Assembly: GCA_005776885.1 (NCBI GenBank)
Contig: SXOD01000050.1
Span: 1-64,000 of the forward strand
Length of the DNA: 64,000 nt
Source of the DNA: Planctomycetia bacterium
GTDB taxonomy: Bacteria > Planctomycetota > Phycisphaerae > Phycisphaerales > SM1A02
Direction of reading: 5' to 3'
Below, piece by piece: positions 53,861 to 62,830 of this stretch. The number at the start of each line of letters is the position of its first letter. Within the stretch, counting starts at the first letter, position 1. Below the pieces are notes generated by a model, which saw only the letters and a list, made by a program, of their open reading frames with translations, searched no databases and was not told the DNA's origin. Both the position numbers and the translations under genes were made by a program.

Positions 53861-55015
53861 GTGGCAAAGGCCTACACACCAGGACTGAAGGTCGCTGCCC
53901 ACGGCACCTACCGATCGCGCCGATTGCTGCCGATTAAGGGCGAGGTGCTGGTGAAGGCGGGGGATCGAGTCACGCCATCCACGCCGGTTGCTCGCACCTA
54001 TTTGGAGGGCGAGGCCACTCCGATGAAGCTGGCCAACTTGCTCGGGGCGCAGCCGCGAGAGCTGCCATCGCTCATGCTCAAGCCCGTGGGCTCGCGCGTT
54101 GCGGTGGGCGAGCCGATCGCCCGAAGCAAGGGCATCTTCGGGATGATGAAGACCGAGGTGAAGTCCGCCGCTGAAGGGACCATCGAGAGCGTCTCCGAGA
54201 CGACCGGCATGGCCATCATTCGCGGCGAGCCGATCCCCGTGCAGGTGGACGGGTACATCGCGGGCTCAGTCGTCGAAGTGATCGATGGCGAGGGCGTGGT
54301 CGTCGAAGCCCAGGCTGCGGTGGTGCAGGGGATCTTCGGCGTGTCGGGCGAGGCGTCGGGACCGATCAAGGTTGTCTGCGCGGCTCCCACCGAAGTCTGC
54401 GACACGGACCACATCGATGCCTCATGCCAGGGATGCGTCGTGGTGGGCGGTGCGCGAATGACCGCAGCGGCCATCAAGAAGGCGAAGGACATGGGCGCCG
54501 CCGCATTGGTGTCGGGAGGTCTTGACGATTCCGACCTGCGCGATTTCCTCGGCTACGACCTGGGTGTGGCGATCACCGGGACCGAGAAGACCGGGCTCAC
54601 CGTCATCGTCACCGAAGGCTTTGGCGACATCGCGATGGCGGATCGGACCTACCACCTGCTCAAGGGACTGGAAGGCCGGCTCGCCAGCGTCAACGGCGCA
54701 ACGCAGATTCGTGCCGGCGTGATGCGCCCGGAAATCGTGGTGCCGCTGGATGCCGCAGGCGTCGCTGCGGCGAAGGCGGCGGTGGCTGCTCGCCTGGCGG
54801 CATCGGTCGCGCACGAAGAAGGCTCGCTGGAGATCGGTGTTCAGGTCCGCATCATCAGAGATCCGCACTTTGGCGTCATCGGCACCGTCGCCGCGCTTCC
54901 CGAGGCTCCCGCCGTGCTGGGCTCCGGCTCCAAGGCACGCGTCCTGGATGTCAAGCTGCAGGATGGCTCAGTCGTTACGATTCCACGCGCCAATGTGGAG
55001 CTCATCGAAGGCTGA
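53861..55015 (+). CDS. Barrel-sandwich/lipoyl-like protein with KOW-type C-terminus, part of the six-gene operon
   Basis: A 384-residue soluble protein; exact family not recognised. Residues 1-160 contain barrel-sandwich (RnfC/biotinyl-like) segments: LLPIKGEVLVKAGDRVTPST and LKPVGSRVAVGEPIARSKG, then VKSAAEGTIESVSETTG. Residues 173-192 carry four cysteines (C173, C180, C189, C192) with a CxxC that could bind a metal. The C-terminus (IIRDPHFGVIGTVAALPEAP, then VVTIPRANVELIEG) is KOW-like. GTG 53861 is 12 bases after the ATPase. It probably bridges the ATPase and the membrane subunits, as an inference. Confidence 0.62.
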   Translation: MAKAYTPGLKVAAHGTYRSRRLLPIKGEVLVKAGDRVTPSTPVARTYLEGEATPMKLANLLGAQPRELPSLMLKPVGSRVAVGEPIARSKGIFGMMKTEVKSAAEGTIESVSETTGMAIIRGEPIPVQVDGYIAGSVVEVIDGEGVVVEAQAAVVQGIFGVSGEASGPIKVVCAAPTEVCDTDHIDASCQGCVVVGGARMTAAAIKKAKDMGAAALVSGGLDDSDLRDFLGYDLGVAITGTEKTGLTVIVTEGFGDIAMADRTYHLLKGLEGRLASVNGATQIRAGVMRPEIVVPLDAAGVAAAKAAVAARLAASVAHEEGSLEIGVQVRIIRDPHFGVIGTVAALPEAPAVLGSGSKARVLDVKLQDGSVVTIPRANVELIEG

Positions 55016-55018
55016 ACC

Positions 55019-55882
55019 ATGACCAGTGCCACGGCATCCATCATGGTTTCGATCTTGGGCATGGCGGACGAAGCGTCCGCCGAGAGTTTCTTCGTCTCCG
55101 GCCGTGGCGCGCTCTTTGGATGGCTGGCGATCATCAGCGTGTTCGTGCTGGTGTCGATCGTGATGGCGCGGGGTGGCAAGGTCTTCAAGGTGCGGCCGAT
55201 CGCCGGCCTTTCCGCGGTGGATGAGGCCGTGGGCCGCGCCACCGAGATGGGTCGACCCGTCCTCTTCATCCCCGGCATCCAGGACATGGACAACGTCCAG
55301 ACGATTGCCGGCCTGACGATCCTCTCTCGGGTGGGCAAGACGACCGCCGACTACGACGCGCAGATTGAAGTCCCCGTGAGCCGTTCGCTGGTGATGACCG
55401 CCGGGCGCGAGGCGCTTGGTGCGTCATTTCTTGCCGCGGGACGCCCTGACTCATTCAACGAGGACCAGGTCTATTACGTCACCGACGAGCAGTTTGGCTA
55501 CACCGCCTATGTGTCGGGCTTGATGGTCCGCAAGAAGCCCGCCGCCTGTTTCTACATGGGGCAGTTCTTTGCCGAGAGCCTGATCCTGTCTGAGACGGGC
55601 AACTCCATCGGCGCGATCCAGATCGCGGGAACCGCCGAAACCAGCCAGCTGCCGTTCTTCGTGGCCGCCTGCGACTACACGCTGATCGGCGAGGAGTTCT
55701 TCGCCGCGAGCGCGTACCTGTCGGGTGAGCCTGACCAGATGGGCAGCTTGCGCGGGCAGGACTTGAGCAAGGCGTTGGTCGGCGCGGTGCTGGTGCTGGG
55801 TGTCGTGGCGATGACCGCTGGCGCGCTGGTGGGCGGCCTGGATGGGGTCACCGGGTTCTTCCAATCGTTGGTGGGAGGCTGA
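55019..55882 (+). CDS. Membrane protein of the DUF6754-like family, part of the six-gene operon
   Basis: A 287-residue protein with one N-terminal transmembrane helix (31-50, ALFGWLAIISVFVLVSIVMA), a soluble middle domain (for example GRPVLFIPGIQDMDNVQTIA and VYYVTDEQFGYTAYVSGLMV), and a C-terminal helix (ALVGAVLVLGVVAMTAGALV). I recall that this family, which I would call DUF6754, neighbours GlmL-like ATPases in other phyla; that is from memory. Its ATG is three bases after the previous stop. Probably a core component; function unknown. Confidence 0.6.
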   Translation: MTSATASIMVSILGMADEASAESFFVSGRGALFGWLAIISVFVLVSIVMARGGKVFKVRPIAGLSAVDEAVGRATEMGRPVLFIPGIQDMDNVQTIAGLTILSRVGKTTADYDAQIEVPVSRSLVMTAGREALGASFLAAGRPDSFNEDQVYYVTDEQFGYTAYVSGLMVRKKPAACFYMGQFFAESLILSETGNSIGAIQIAGTAETSQLPFFVAACDYTLIGEEFFAASAYLSGEPDQMGSLRGQDLSKALVGAVLVLGVVAMTAGALVGGLDGVTGFFQSLVGG

Positions 55883-55885
55883 CGC

Positions 55886-56587
55886 ATGAGCAGGCAGCTG
55901 GCCATCATCGTCACGCTTGTCGCCGGTGTCCTCATGGTCGTCTCCGGCTTCATCAAGCCGACGGAGGGGTGGGGCGAGGATGTGGCGGAATGGTTCAACA
56001 TCCTGGCGGCGATCGCGTTCGTGCTTGGTGCCGCCAACATCGCCAAGGTGCATCTCTCCAAGATCTCGGCGCGCGACGCCGGGTGGGGCTTCTCGGCCAT
56101 CACGCTGCTGGCGTTTGCCGTGACCTTTGCCGTGGGCATCATGAAGGTCGGCGTCAACCCGATGCCGGCGTTCCCCAATGTCGCGATGAGCGGCGAGAAG
56201 GACGCGGGGGGAAGCGCCTTCTGGTGGGTCTACACCTACGTGATGTCGCCCATCACGGCGACGATGTTCTCGCTCCTCGCGTTCTATGTGGCCAGCGCCG
56301 CGTTCAGGGCCTTCCGTGCCAAGAACACCGAGGCCACGCTCTTGTTGGTCGCTGCGTTCGTGGTGCTGCTTGGGCGCACCTTTGCCGGCGTGGTGCTGAC
56401 CGGGTGGATCCCGGCTGACAGCGACTGGGCGTTCCTGCGCTTTGAGAATCTCTCAACGACGATCTTCGAGGTCTTTGCCAGCGCCGGCAACCGGGCGATC
56501 ATCATCGGGATCGCGCTGGGCGTCGCGGCCACCAGCCTCAAGATCATCCTGGGCATTGATCGCTCCTACATGGGGTCGGGAGACTGA
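55886..56587 (+). CDS. Six-helix membrane protein, part of the six-gene operon
   Basis: A 233-residue integral membrane protein with about six hydrophobic segments (from LAIIVTLVAGVLMVVSGFI to AIIIGIALGVAATSLKIILG). Loops include GFIKPTEGWGEDVAEWFN and GVNPMPAFPNVAMSGEKDAG. Not recognised. It starts three bases after the previous stop and ends two before the next gene, so the four membrane genes are almost certainly co-translated in order. Confidence 0.6.
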   Translation: MSRQLAIIVTLVAGVLMVVSGFIKPTEGWGEDVAEWFNILAAIAFVLGAANIAKVHLSKISARDAGWGFSAITLLAFAVTFAVGIMKVGVNPMPAFPNVAMSGEKDAGGSAFWWVYTYVMSPITATMFSLLAFYVASAAFRAFRAKNTEATLLLVAAFVVLLGRTFAGVVLTGWIPADSDWAFLRFENLSTTIFEVFASAGNRAIIIGIALGVAATSLKIILGIDRSYMGSGD

Positions 56588-56589
56588 TC

Positions 56590-57513
56590 ATGTCATTCAT
56601 CGACCGACTGGACGCGATCGACCGCCGCTGGATCTTCGCCATGATGGCGTGCGCGGTTGCCATCCCCATCATCGTGATCGGCATGACTGGCGTTCGGTTC
56701 CCTGAAGTGCCTGGCCCCACGTCGACGGCGGCGTTTGAGGCCATCGAGGCGCTGCCCGATGGCGCGAAGGTTCTCTTCTCCTTCGACTTCGACCCCGCCA
56801 GCGCCGGCGAGCTCCAGCCGATGGCCAATGCGTTCATGCGGCACCTGGGCCAGAAGAAGGCGAAGGTCTACTGCCAGACGCTCTGGGCCCCGGCCCCGCC
56901 GCTCATCGAGGACACCCTCAAGAAGTGCCTGCTCGCGCGGAACCCGGACTTGGTCTACGGCGTTGACTACCTCAACCTGGGCTACCAGGCGGGCAATGAG
57001 GGCGTGATGAAGGTCATCACCACCGACTACAAGCAGTCGTTCCCAACGGACGCGAAGGGGACTCGCACGAGCGAGATCCCGATGATGCAGGGGATCGAGA
57101 ACACCAGTTCCTTTGACCTCATCGTGGTGGTGAGTGCGGGATACCCGGGCTCCAAGGAGTGGGTGCAGTATGTGGTGTCGCCCACGCTGGGGAAGGAGCG
57201 GCCGATCCAGCTGGTCGCCGGAGTCACGGGCGTCTCGGCGCCGCAGTTGGTGCCGTACTTCCCCGTGCAGATGAAGGGAATGCTGGCCGCCATCAAGGGG
57301 GCCGCCGAGTACGAGTTCATGGTCAACGAGGTCATCGAGGCCGCCAATCCAGGAAGACCCTTGCCGCCCGCGTTCATGGAAGCGCAGCGACGCATGGCGC
57401 CGCAGCTCTTTGGCCACCTCCTGATGGTGGGGCTCATCATCGTCGGCAACACGATTTTCTTCCTCAAGCGGAGGCAGTCGCGCCGTGGCGGAACCATGGG
57501 GGCCGCGGCCTGA
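56590..57513 (+). CDS. Membrane-anchored protein with large extracytoplasmic domain, part of the six-gene operon
   Basis: A 307-residue protein. One N-terminal helix (WIFAMMACAVAIPIIVIGM) and one C-terminal helix (LFGHLLMVGLIIVGNTIFFL, then KRRQSRRGG) bracket a domain of about 230 residues, probably outside the membrane. The domain has KVLFSFDFDPASAGELQPMA, PDLVYGVDYLNLGYQAGNEG and SFDLIVVVSAGYPGSKEWVQ, suggesting an alternating alpha/beta (Rossmann- or solute-binding-like) fold. Not recognised. Confidence 0.6.
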   Translation: MSFIDRLDAIDRRWIFAMMACAVAIPIIVIGMTGVRFPEVPGPTSTAAFEAIEALPDGAKVLFSFDFDPASAGELQPMANAFMRHLGQKKAKVYCQTLWAPAPPLIEDTLKKCLLARNPDLVYGVDYLNLGYQAGNEGVMKVITTDYKQSFPTDAKGTRTSEIPMMQGIENTSSFDLIVVVSAGYPGSKEWVQYVVSPTLGKERPIQLVAGVTGVSAPQLVPYFPVQMKGMLAAIKGAAEYEFMVNEVIEAANPGRPLPPAFMEAQRRMAPQLFGHLLMVGLIIVGNTIFFLKRRQSRRGGTMGAAA

Positions 57514-57529
57514 TCGGTCGGGACACACG

Positions 57530-58621
57530 ATGAACCAGAAGCAAACCTGGACAGTCATCTTCGTCGTCGCGGCCGCGCTGCTGACGATCCGGTCGTTCAC
57601 CGGCCCGGGCATGGCGAAGGTCTATGTGGAGGACACGCGTGTGTCGCTCAAGCAGTCGGGCGAGAAGGAAGTAGACGGCGTGATGAAGCCGGTCTATGAG
57701 GCTGTCGCTCCAGGCACCGACGGCGCCATCGAGTGGACCGCCCAGTCACAGGTCCCGCCGCGTGTGTACTACGCCGCAGAGGCTGCCGACCCGAGCCAGA
57801 CGGCGATTCACCTGAGCGCCAGCCGGACGATCGGCGTGTGGGTCGCCGCACTCCTGACCCTCTTCATCTTCAGCTTCCTCTACCGAGACAATCCGTTCTA
57901 CAAGTTTGCGGAAGCGACCATCGTGGGCGTCTCGGCTGCGTACTGGATGGTGGTCGGTTTCTGGGACACGCTGATGCCCAAGCTCTTTGGGAGCCTGGTC
58001 CCGGCGATCGTGACCGCCAACTTCATGCCTGGCCTCGAAGGGAAGTCCGACTACTGGATCCTCGTCCCGGCGGCGCTGGGCATCATGCTGCTGTGCCGGC
58101 TCAACCGTGGCCTCGCGGCGGTGAGCGTCATCCCGCTGGCGTTCATCGTGGGCACGACTTCCGGCCTCAAGTTCGTGAGCTATGTGGAGAGTGACCTCCT
58201 GGCGCAGACCGCCAGCACGATGAAGTCGCTCCTGGTGGCCGCGCCCGCGATCGGCGACCAACCCTCGACAGGCTTTTCGATGGAGCTCTCCATCAAGCAG
58301 GCCTTGCTCTTCATTGGCGTCGTGAGCGGGCTGGTCTACTTCTTCTTCAGCGTCGAGCACAAGGGCGTCGTCGGCAAGACGGCCCGCGTCGGCGTCTGGT
58401 ACCTGATGATCACCTTCGGCGCGGCCTTTGGCTTCACCGTGATGGGCCGCATCGCGCTCTTTGCGGCGCGGTGCGAGTTCCTCTTCGATGACTGGCTCTG
58501 GCTGATCGATCCCACCCAGAATCGAGTGGTCGTGGAGACGGCGGTGGCCAGCGTGAACGCGCTGGTGGGTGCGATGGCTTCCTCGCCGTGGATGCCTGCG
58601 CTGTCAGCGCTCGGATGCTGA
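57530..58621 (+). CDS. Polytopic membrane protein, last gene of the six-gene operon
   Basis: A 363-residue membrane protein. A first helix (TWTVIFVVAAALLTIRSF) is followed by an outside segment of about 80 residues, then about seven more helices (for example TIGVWVAALLTLFIFSFLYR and ALLFIGVVSGLVYFFFSVEH). Not recognised. ATG 57530 is 16 bases after the previous stop; a longer start at 57485 would overlap it. Zwf follows after 20 bases, so it may share this transcript. Confidence 0.6.
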   Translation: MNQKQTWTVIFVVAAALLTIRSFTGPGMAKVYVEDTRVSLKQSGEKEVDGVMKPVYEAVAPGTDGAIEWTAQSQVPPRVYYAAEAADPSQTAIHLSASRTIGVWVAALLTLFIFSFLYRDNPFYKFAEATIVGVSAAYWMVVGFWDTLMPKLFGSLVPAIVTANFMPGLEGKSDYWILVPAALGIMLLCRLNRGLAAVSVIPLAFIVGTTSGLKFVSYVESDLLAQTASTMKSLLVAAPAIGDQPSTGFSMELSIKQALLFIGVVSGLVYFFFSVEHKGVVGKTARVGVWYLMITFGAAFGFTVMGRIALFAARCEFLFDDWLWLIDPTQNRVVVETAVASVNALVGAMASSPWMPALSALGC

Positions 58622-58641
58622 TTCGGTAGCCTTCCCGCGCC

Positions 58642-60183
58642 ATGCCACCAGTCCAAGCCCCCACCAAGCCGGTGGTTTCCGCTGATCCGTCAATCGTCGT
58701 CATCTTTGGGGCGTCGGGCGACTTGGCCTCCAGGAAGTTGCTCCCGGCCCTGTACGAGATGGATCACCTGGGCTTCCTTCCCAAGGCAACCCGCATCATC
58801 GGCGTGGCGCGCCGTGACAAGTCGGACGACGAGTGGCGCGAGGAGCTGCGGGCCAGTGCGGCGGAACACGCCACCAACTTTGATGCAGCAGCGTGGCAGT
58901 CGTTTGCGCAACGGGTCTTCTATCACGCGGCGGACGCGACCAAGCCCGAGGATTACGCGGGCATTGCGCAGCGCCTGAAGACCATCGACCCGAACGACGA
59001 GACGAAGGGAAACATCCTCTTCTTCCTGTCGGTCGCGCCCGCGCTCTACGCACCGATCACGCGCGCCGTGGGCGCCAGCGAGATGGTGGTGGAAGGTCGT
59101 CGATGGTGCACGCTGGACCCGGCCAACCGATCCTGGCAGCGGGTGGTCATCGAGAAGCCGTTCGGCCACGACGCCGCCAGCGCTGCGGAACTCAATCGCG
59201 AGCTGGCGCAGGTCTTTGACGAGACGGCGATCTTCCGCATCGACCACTACCTGGCCAAGGACGTGGTGCAGTCCACGCAGGTCCTGCGGTTTGCCAACAC
59301 GATCTTCGAGCCCGTCTGGAACCACCGCTACATCGACCATGTGCAGATCAGCGCGTGCGAGACGCTTGGCGTGGAGGACCGCGTCGCGTTCTACGACCAG
59401 ACCGGCGCGCTGCGCGACATGATCCAGTCGCACTTGATGCAGGTCTTCGCCTTCATCGCGATGGAGCCGCCGGCGCGCATGGCCGCGCAGGACATCCAGG
59501 CCGAAAAGCTGAAGGTGGTGCGGTCGATTCGTCCGGTCGGCGCCTCGGAAGTCACCGAGTCGTGCGCGTTCGGCCAGTATGGGGGCGGGCCGGATTGCAC
59601 GCCGTACGTGGACTTGCCCGGCGTCGCCAAGGGATCCACCACCGAGACCTACGCCGCGATCCGGCTTGAGGTAGACAACTGGCGATGGGCCGGCACGCCG
59701 TTCTATTTCCGAAGCGGCAAGCGACTGGCGGAGAAGCGCACCGAAGTGGTGGTGCAGTTCAAGGCACCGGCCGCCGACCTCTTCAGGGGCGTCCCGCACC
59801 CGCAGGGGCGCGTTTCGGGAAATCGACTCATCTTGCGGATCGCGCCGCAGGAGGGTGCGCGGCTGACCTTTGCCAGCAAGGTGCCTGGGCAGGGGATCCA
59901 GATCCGACCGACACATATGGATGTCGATTTCCAGAAGGAGTTCGGCTCAGAGACGGTCGAGGCGTACGGACCGCTCTTCATCGATGCGATGCGCGGCGAC
60001 CAGACGCTTTTCAAGCACCGGCTTGAGGTGGAAGGCGCGTGGGACGCGGTCATGCCCTACCTGGACGGGCGCAGTGCGGCGGCGCGGGTTGGAATCGCTT
60101 CCAACTACGCACCCGCGTCGTGGGGGCCCGCATGCGCCGAGGCGCTCATGGCGCGCGACGGCCGGGCCTGGAACACGGACTGA
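58642..60183 (+). CDS. zwf: Glucose-6-phosphate 1-dehydrogenase
   Basis: A 513-residue enzyme that oxidises glucose 6-phosphate with NADP+, opening the oxidative pentose phosphate pathway. The nucleotide motif is IFGASGDLASRKLLPALY. VIEKPFGHD and the catalytic segment RIDHYLAKD (H202) are present; the family usually has KE in place of KD. Length and C-terminus are normal. It lies 20 bases downstream of the six-gene operon on the same strand and ends just before a 51-base perfect palindrome. Confidence 0.95.
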   Translation: MPPVQAPTKPVVSADPSIVVIFGASGDLASRKLLPALYEMDHLGFLPKATRIIGVARRDKSDDEWREELRASAAEHATNFDAAAWQSFAQRVFYHAADATKPEDYAGIAQRLKTIDPNDETKGNILFFLSVAPALYAPITRAVGASEMVVEGRRWCTLDPANRSWQRVVIEKPFGHDAASAAELNRELAQVFDETAIFRIDHYLAKDVVQSTQVLRFANTIFEPVWNHRYIDHVQISACETLGVEDRVAFYDQTGALRDMIQSHLMQVFAFIAMEPPARMAAQDIQAEKLKVVRSIRPVGASEVTESCAFGQYGGGPDCTPYVDLPGVAKGSTTETYAAIRLEVDNWRWAGTPFYFRSGKRLAEKRTEVVVQFKAPAADLFRGVPHPQGRVSGNRLILRIAPQEGARLTFASKVPGQGIQIRPTHMDVDFQKEFGSETVEAYGPLFIDAMRGDQTLFKHRLEVEGAWDAVMPYLDGRSAAARVGIASNYAPASWGPACAEALMARDGRAWNTD

Positions 60184-60198
60184 GCGAACGTCCACTTG

Positions 60199-60249
60199 CG
60201 GTTATCGGTGAGAATGTGACCCTCAGGGTCACATTCTCACCGATAACCG
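60199..60249. repeat. 51-bp perfect palindrome between convergent genes
   Basis: Two perfect 25-base arms (60199-60223, 60225-60249) around a single C. The inner sequence is GTGACCCTCAGGGTCAC. It lies 15 bases after zwf and 77 before the end of the convergent OB-fold gene. No T-run, so a terminator role rests on position alone. Form, not sequence, matches the queA palindrome. Confidence 0.92.
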
Positions 60250-60326
60250 GGTGCGGACCTTGGGCGCGGGCACAGCGCACCACTCCAGCGCACCACCCCC
60301 GGCGCCTGGGACTCTCACTCGCGTTG

Positions 60327-60776
60327 TCAGGACACCTTGGAGCCGGCGGGAACCGCGGCATCGGGTCGCAGGACAAAGACATCCCGCTCGCCAGCAGCAC
60401 CCGTGATCGCACTGGCCGCCAGGATCATCCCCTGGCTCACTTCGCCGCGGAGAGTCCGTGGCTCCAGGTTGGCCACGATGATGACTTGCGTGCCCACCAG
60501 TTTCTCCGGCGCGTACCACGCCTTGATGCCGGCACAGACTTGTCGACCCCCGGGCGTGCCATCGTCCAGCTTGATCTTGAGGAGCTTGTCCGCATTCGGG
60601 TGAGGCTCAGCGCTCACGATGGTGGCCACGCGCAGGTCCAGCTTCGCGAAGACATCGAAGGGGATGTTCTCCAGGAGCGGGGCTCCCTCAACCACCGGCT
60701 TGGCATCAACCACCGGCTTGGCATCAACCACCGGCTTGGCATCAGCCACCGGCTTGGCATTCACGACGTCGCTCAC
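60327..60776 (-). CDS. Stand-alone tRNA-binding (MetRS C-terminal/Trbp111-like) OB-fold protein
   Basis: A 149-residue protein. Residues 38-149 are the tRNA-binding OB-fold found at the C-terminus of MetRS and in Trbp111 and EMAP II: FAKLDLRVATIVSAEPHPNA, DKLLKIKLD, VCAGIKAWYAPEKLVGTQVI and VANLEPRTLRGEVSQGMILA. The N-terminal tail is a repeat of AKPVVD units from 18-base DNA repeats. The GTG start overlaps the upstream gene's stop (GTGA). It probably binds tRNA as a dimer and may assist a MetRS that lacks this domain, which is an inference. Confidence 0.85.
   Translation of the reverse strand: MSDVVNAKPVADAKPVVDAKPVVDAKPVVEGAPLLENIPFDVFAKLDLRVATIVSAEPHPNADKLLKIKLDDGTPGGRQVCAGIKAWYAPEKLVGTQVIIVANLEPRTLRGEVSQGMILAASAITGAAGERDVFVLRPDAAVPAGSKVS
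60691..60762. repeat. 18-bp tandem repeat coding for the AKPVVD tail
   Basis: Three exact copies of ACCACCGGCTTGGCATCA and a fourth changed one, in frame at the N-terminus of the OB-fold protein. Unit number changes would shorten or lengthen the tail by six residues. Confidence 0.9.
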
Positions 60777-62704
60777 TTGGTCGAGCCTTCCGCAGCGCCT
60801 GATGGTTCGGGCCCGCCATCCTTCTCGGCCAACGGCACGAACTGGTGGCGCACCCGCATCGCCGAGTACGAGAACGCATCCAGCGGCTTCTCGGCGCCCT
60901 GGCGACCCACGATTCCGCGCAGTCCATTGCCCTTGAGGGCGTCGGCCAGCTGGGTCTCGTTCATCGGCGAGATGGAGTCGATCTGCACCACGGCCACGGC
61001 CAGCTGGCGGGGGAGAGGCACGACGATCGTGCGATCGGCGAGTGGGATTTCCGCGGCAGACTTGTCGCTGGGGAGTGCCATGGCCGTCTTCACGATGTCG
61101 GCCTGCAGTTCCACGTTGGCGCCGACCAGCGGGAGCGGCTGCCCAAACTCGATCCCATACTGGAGGAACTGCGGGTTCGAGATCCGCATCTCCGTGAACG
61201 GGGACGTCGTGCCGCCGTAGGCGGTGGCCGCCGCCGCGAGTCCCGAGACGGCAGCCGCCTTGATCGAGTCAAGCTGCCCCTGGAGTGCGGCGTACGTCTC
61301 CACGCGACGCACGTCGCGAGTGAGGGCTTCGCGGACCTCGTCGACGGAGACGGGGGCGTGGGCCGATTCAGCGTCGGTGATGCGTGCGATGAAGAGGTCG
61401 CCACCGGGGGCGGTGAAGACGGGCATCGCCACGCCGGCTTGGGCGACCAACGTCGGGTTGCCGCCAAACTCCTTGATGGCCGCGGCCAGCTCGGACACGC
61501 GGACGCCCCGGGCGCCGAAGGCGGCAGTCGTCGCGGTGCCAAGGCCAGGCACGGCCGCCAGGTCGGCCGGTGCCGTCCATGCTTCGCTGGCGCCGATCAC
61601 CGATGGGACAGCAATGCCGAATCGCGTCGCGATGTCACCAGCGAGCGCGTCGAAGGCGAGACGCTGCGACTCCCAGCCCTCTGGAAGTTGCACGTAGCCG
61701 CCGGCGCGAGCCACCCCTCGCAGCTGCATGCCAAGGCGATCAGTCGCGAACTTGGCGATCTCCTCGGTCCGTTCCTTGGTGAGCTTGGCCAGGAGGGCGG
61801 CACGGACCGCTTCCTGGTACTGCTCAAACTCGGGACGCGAGGCCGCGACAGCGGCGTTGGCACCGATGAACTGCCCTTCGTTCTCGAGGAAGTACTTGCG
61901 CAGCGCGATGTTGGAGAGGTCGGGACCCTTTTCGATCGCGGCGGAGATGGTCGTTGCGGGAATCGACAGCCACTCGTACCGGATGCGGTTGGGGATCTGG
62001 TAGCCGAAGCCGTTCTCGCCACTGCCTGCGACGACGTTGCCGTACGTCTTGAGCTGCGCCGCGAGCTGTTCTTCGGTGGGTTCAGCGATCGGCGCAAGGG
62101 GCCCAAGCTGTGCGGTCGCGGCATCGACCAGCAGGATCTGGCCGTCGATGGCCATCAATCGCCGGGCGGCCTCCTGCTTGAGGCGCGTCGACGAGACGCG
62201 GCCGGGTCCCGCACCAGACACCAGGAGCATGAGTCGCATCACGCCGGCTTCGTCGGCCAGGGTCTGCAGCACTTCACGGTGCGACAGTCCCGAGGCGCCC
62301 ATCAGCTGGCGAATGACGAGGTTGGGGTCGACCGGCGTCTGCTGCCCCTGGAGTCGGGACGCCAGCGCACGCTCGCCATCGGCAGGGGGGCCGATGAGCC
62401 CGGCCTGCCCGGCCTCGCGGACCAGCAGGTACCAGTGACCGGGGTCCTTGTCGATCCCCAGGTTGGTGAGGACGGGTGACCCGACCGCCTCGAGCATCGC
62501 CAGCTGCTGCTGCGAATGCTGGAGGTCGCCTGCGGACGCTTCCTCGCTTCCCACCATGGCCCACGTGCGACCGCGAGCAAGCCAGTCGCTCACGATCGAG
62601 TTGGACGAATAGTCGAAGGCGAGCCAAGAGATGAGCAGCAGCACGAGGCCGCCGACCATGATCCACTTGGCGATTTTCTCGTTCTCTCGGAAGAACTTGA
62701 GCAT
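60773..62704 (-). CDS. PpiD/SurA-N-like membrane-anchored periplasmic chaperone
   Basis: A 643-residue protein. A short N-terminus (MLKFFRENEKIAKW) precedes one transmembrane helix (IMVGGLVLLLISWLAF), then a long periplasmic part with a SurA-N-like helical domain. No obvious parvulin motif is visible, so it may be a chaperone without isomerase activity. The layout matches PpiD, which helps outer-membrane proteins fold. It is co-transcribed with the OB-fold protein (GTGA overlap), an odd pairing. Call by architecture. Confidence 0.65.
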   Translation of the reverse strand: MLKFFRENEKIAKWIMVGGLVLLLISWLAFDYSSNSIVSDWLARGRTWAMVGSEEASAGDLQHSQQQLAMLEAVGSPVLTNLGIDKDPGHWYLLVREAGQAGLIGPPADGERALASRLQGQQTPVDPNLVIRQLMGASGLSHREVLQTLADEAGVMRLMLLVSGAGPGRVSSTRLKQEAARRLMAIDGQILLVDAATAQLGPLAPIAEPTEEQLAAQLKTYGNVVAGSGENGFGYQIPNRIRYEWLSIPATTISAAIEKGPDLSNIALRKYFLENEGQFIGANAAVAASRPEFEQYQEAVRAALLAKLTKERTEEIAKFATDRLGMQLRGVARAGGYVQLPEGWESQRLAFDALAGDIATRFGIAVPSVIGASEAWTAPADLAAVPGLGTATTAAFGARGVRVSELAAAIKEFGGNPTLVAQAGVAMPVFTAPGGDLFIARITDAESAHAPVSVDEVREALTRDVRRVETYAALQGQLDSIKAAAVSGLAAAATAYGGTTSPFTEMRISNPQFLQYGIEFGQPLPLVGANVELQADIVKTAMALPSDKSAAEIPLADRTIVVPLPRQLAVAVVQIDSISPMNETQLADALKGNGLRGIVGRQGAEKPLDAFSYSAMRVRHQFVPLAEKDGGPEPSGAAEGSTK

Positions 62705-62830
62705 GGGAATCTGTCGTCTGCGAGGTCCGGCCGCAGGGGCGGCCCATCTATGAAACGGGGCGCACGGATTTGAGATCCGGGCGCCCCATGGTCGAAGTCG
62801 AGGAATGCTCTCGGCTGGACGCGGCCCGAA

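Noticed and set aside
51908-53902. 664-codon open frame opposite the ASKHA ATPase
   Set aside because: A shadow frame of a gene with clear ATPase motifs.
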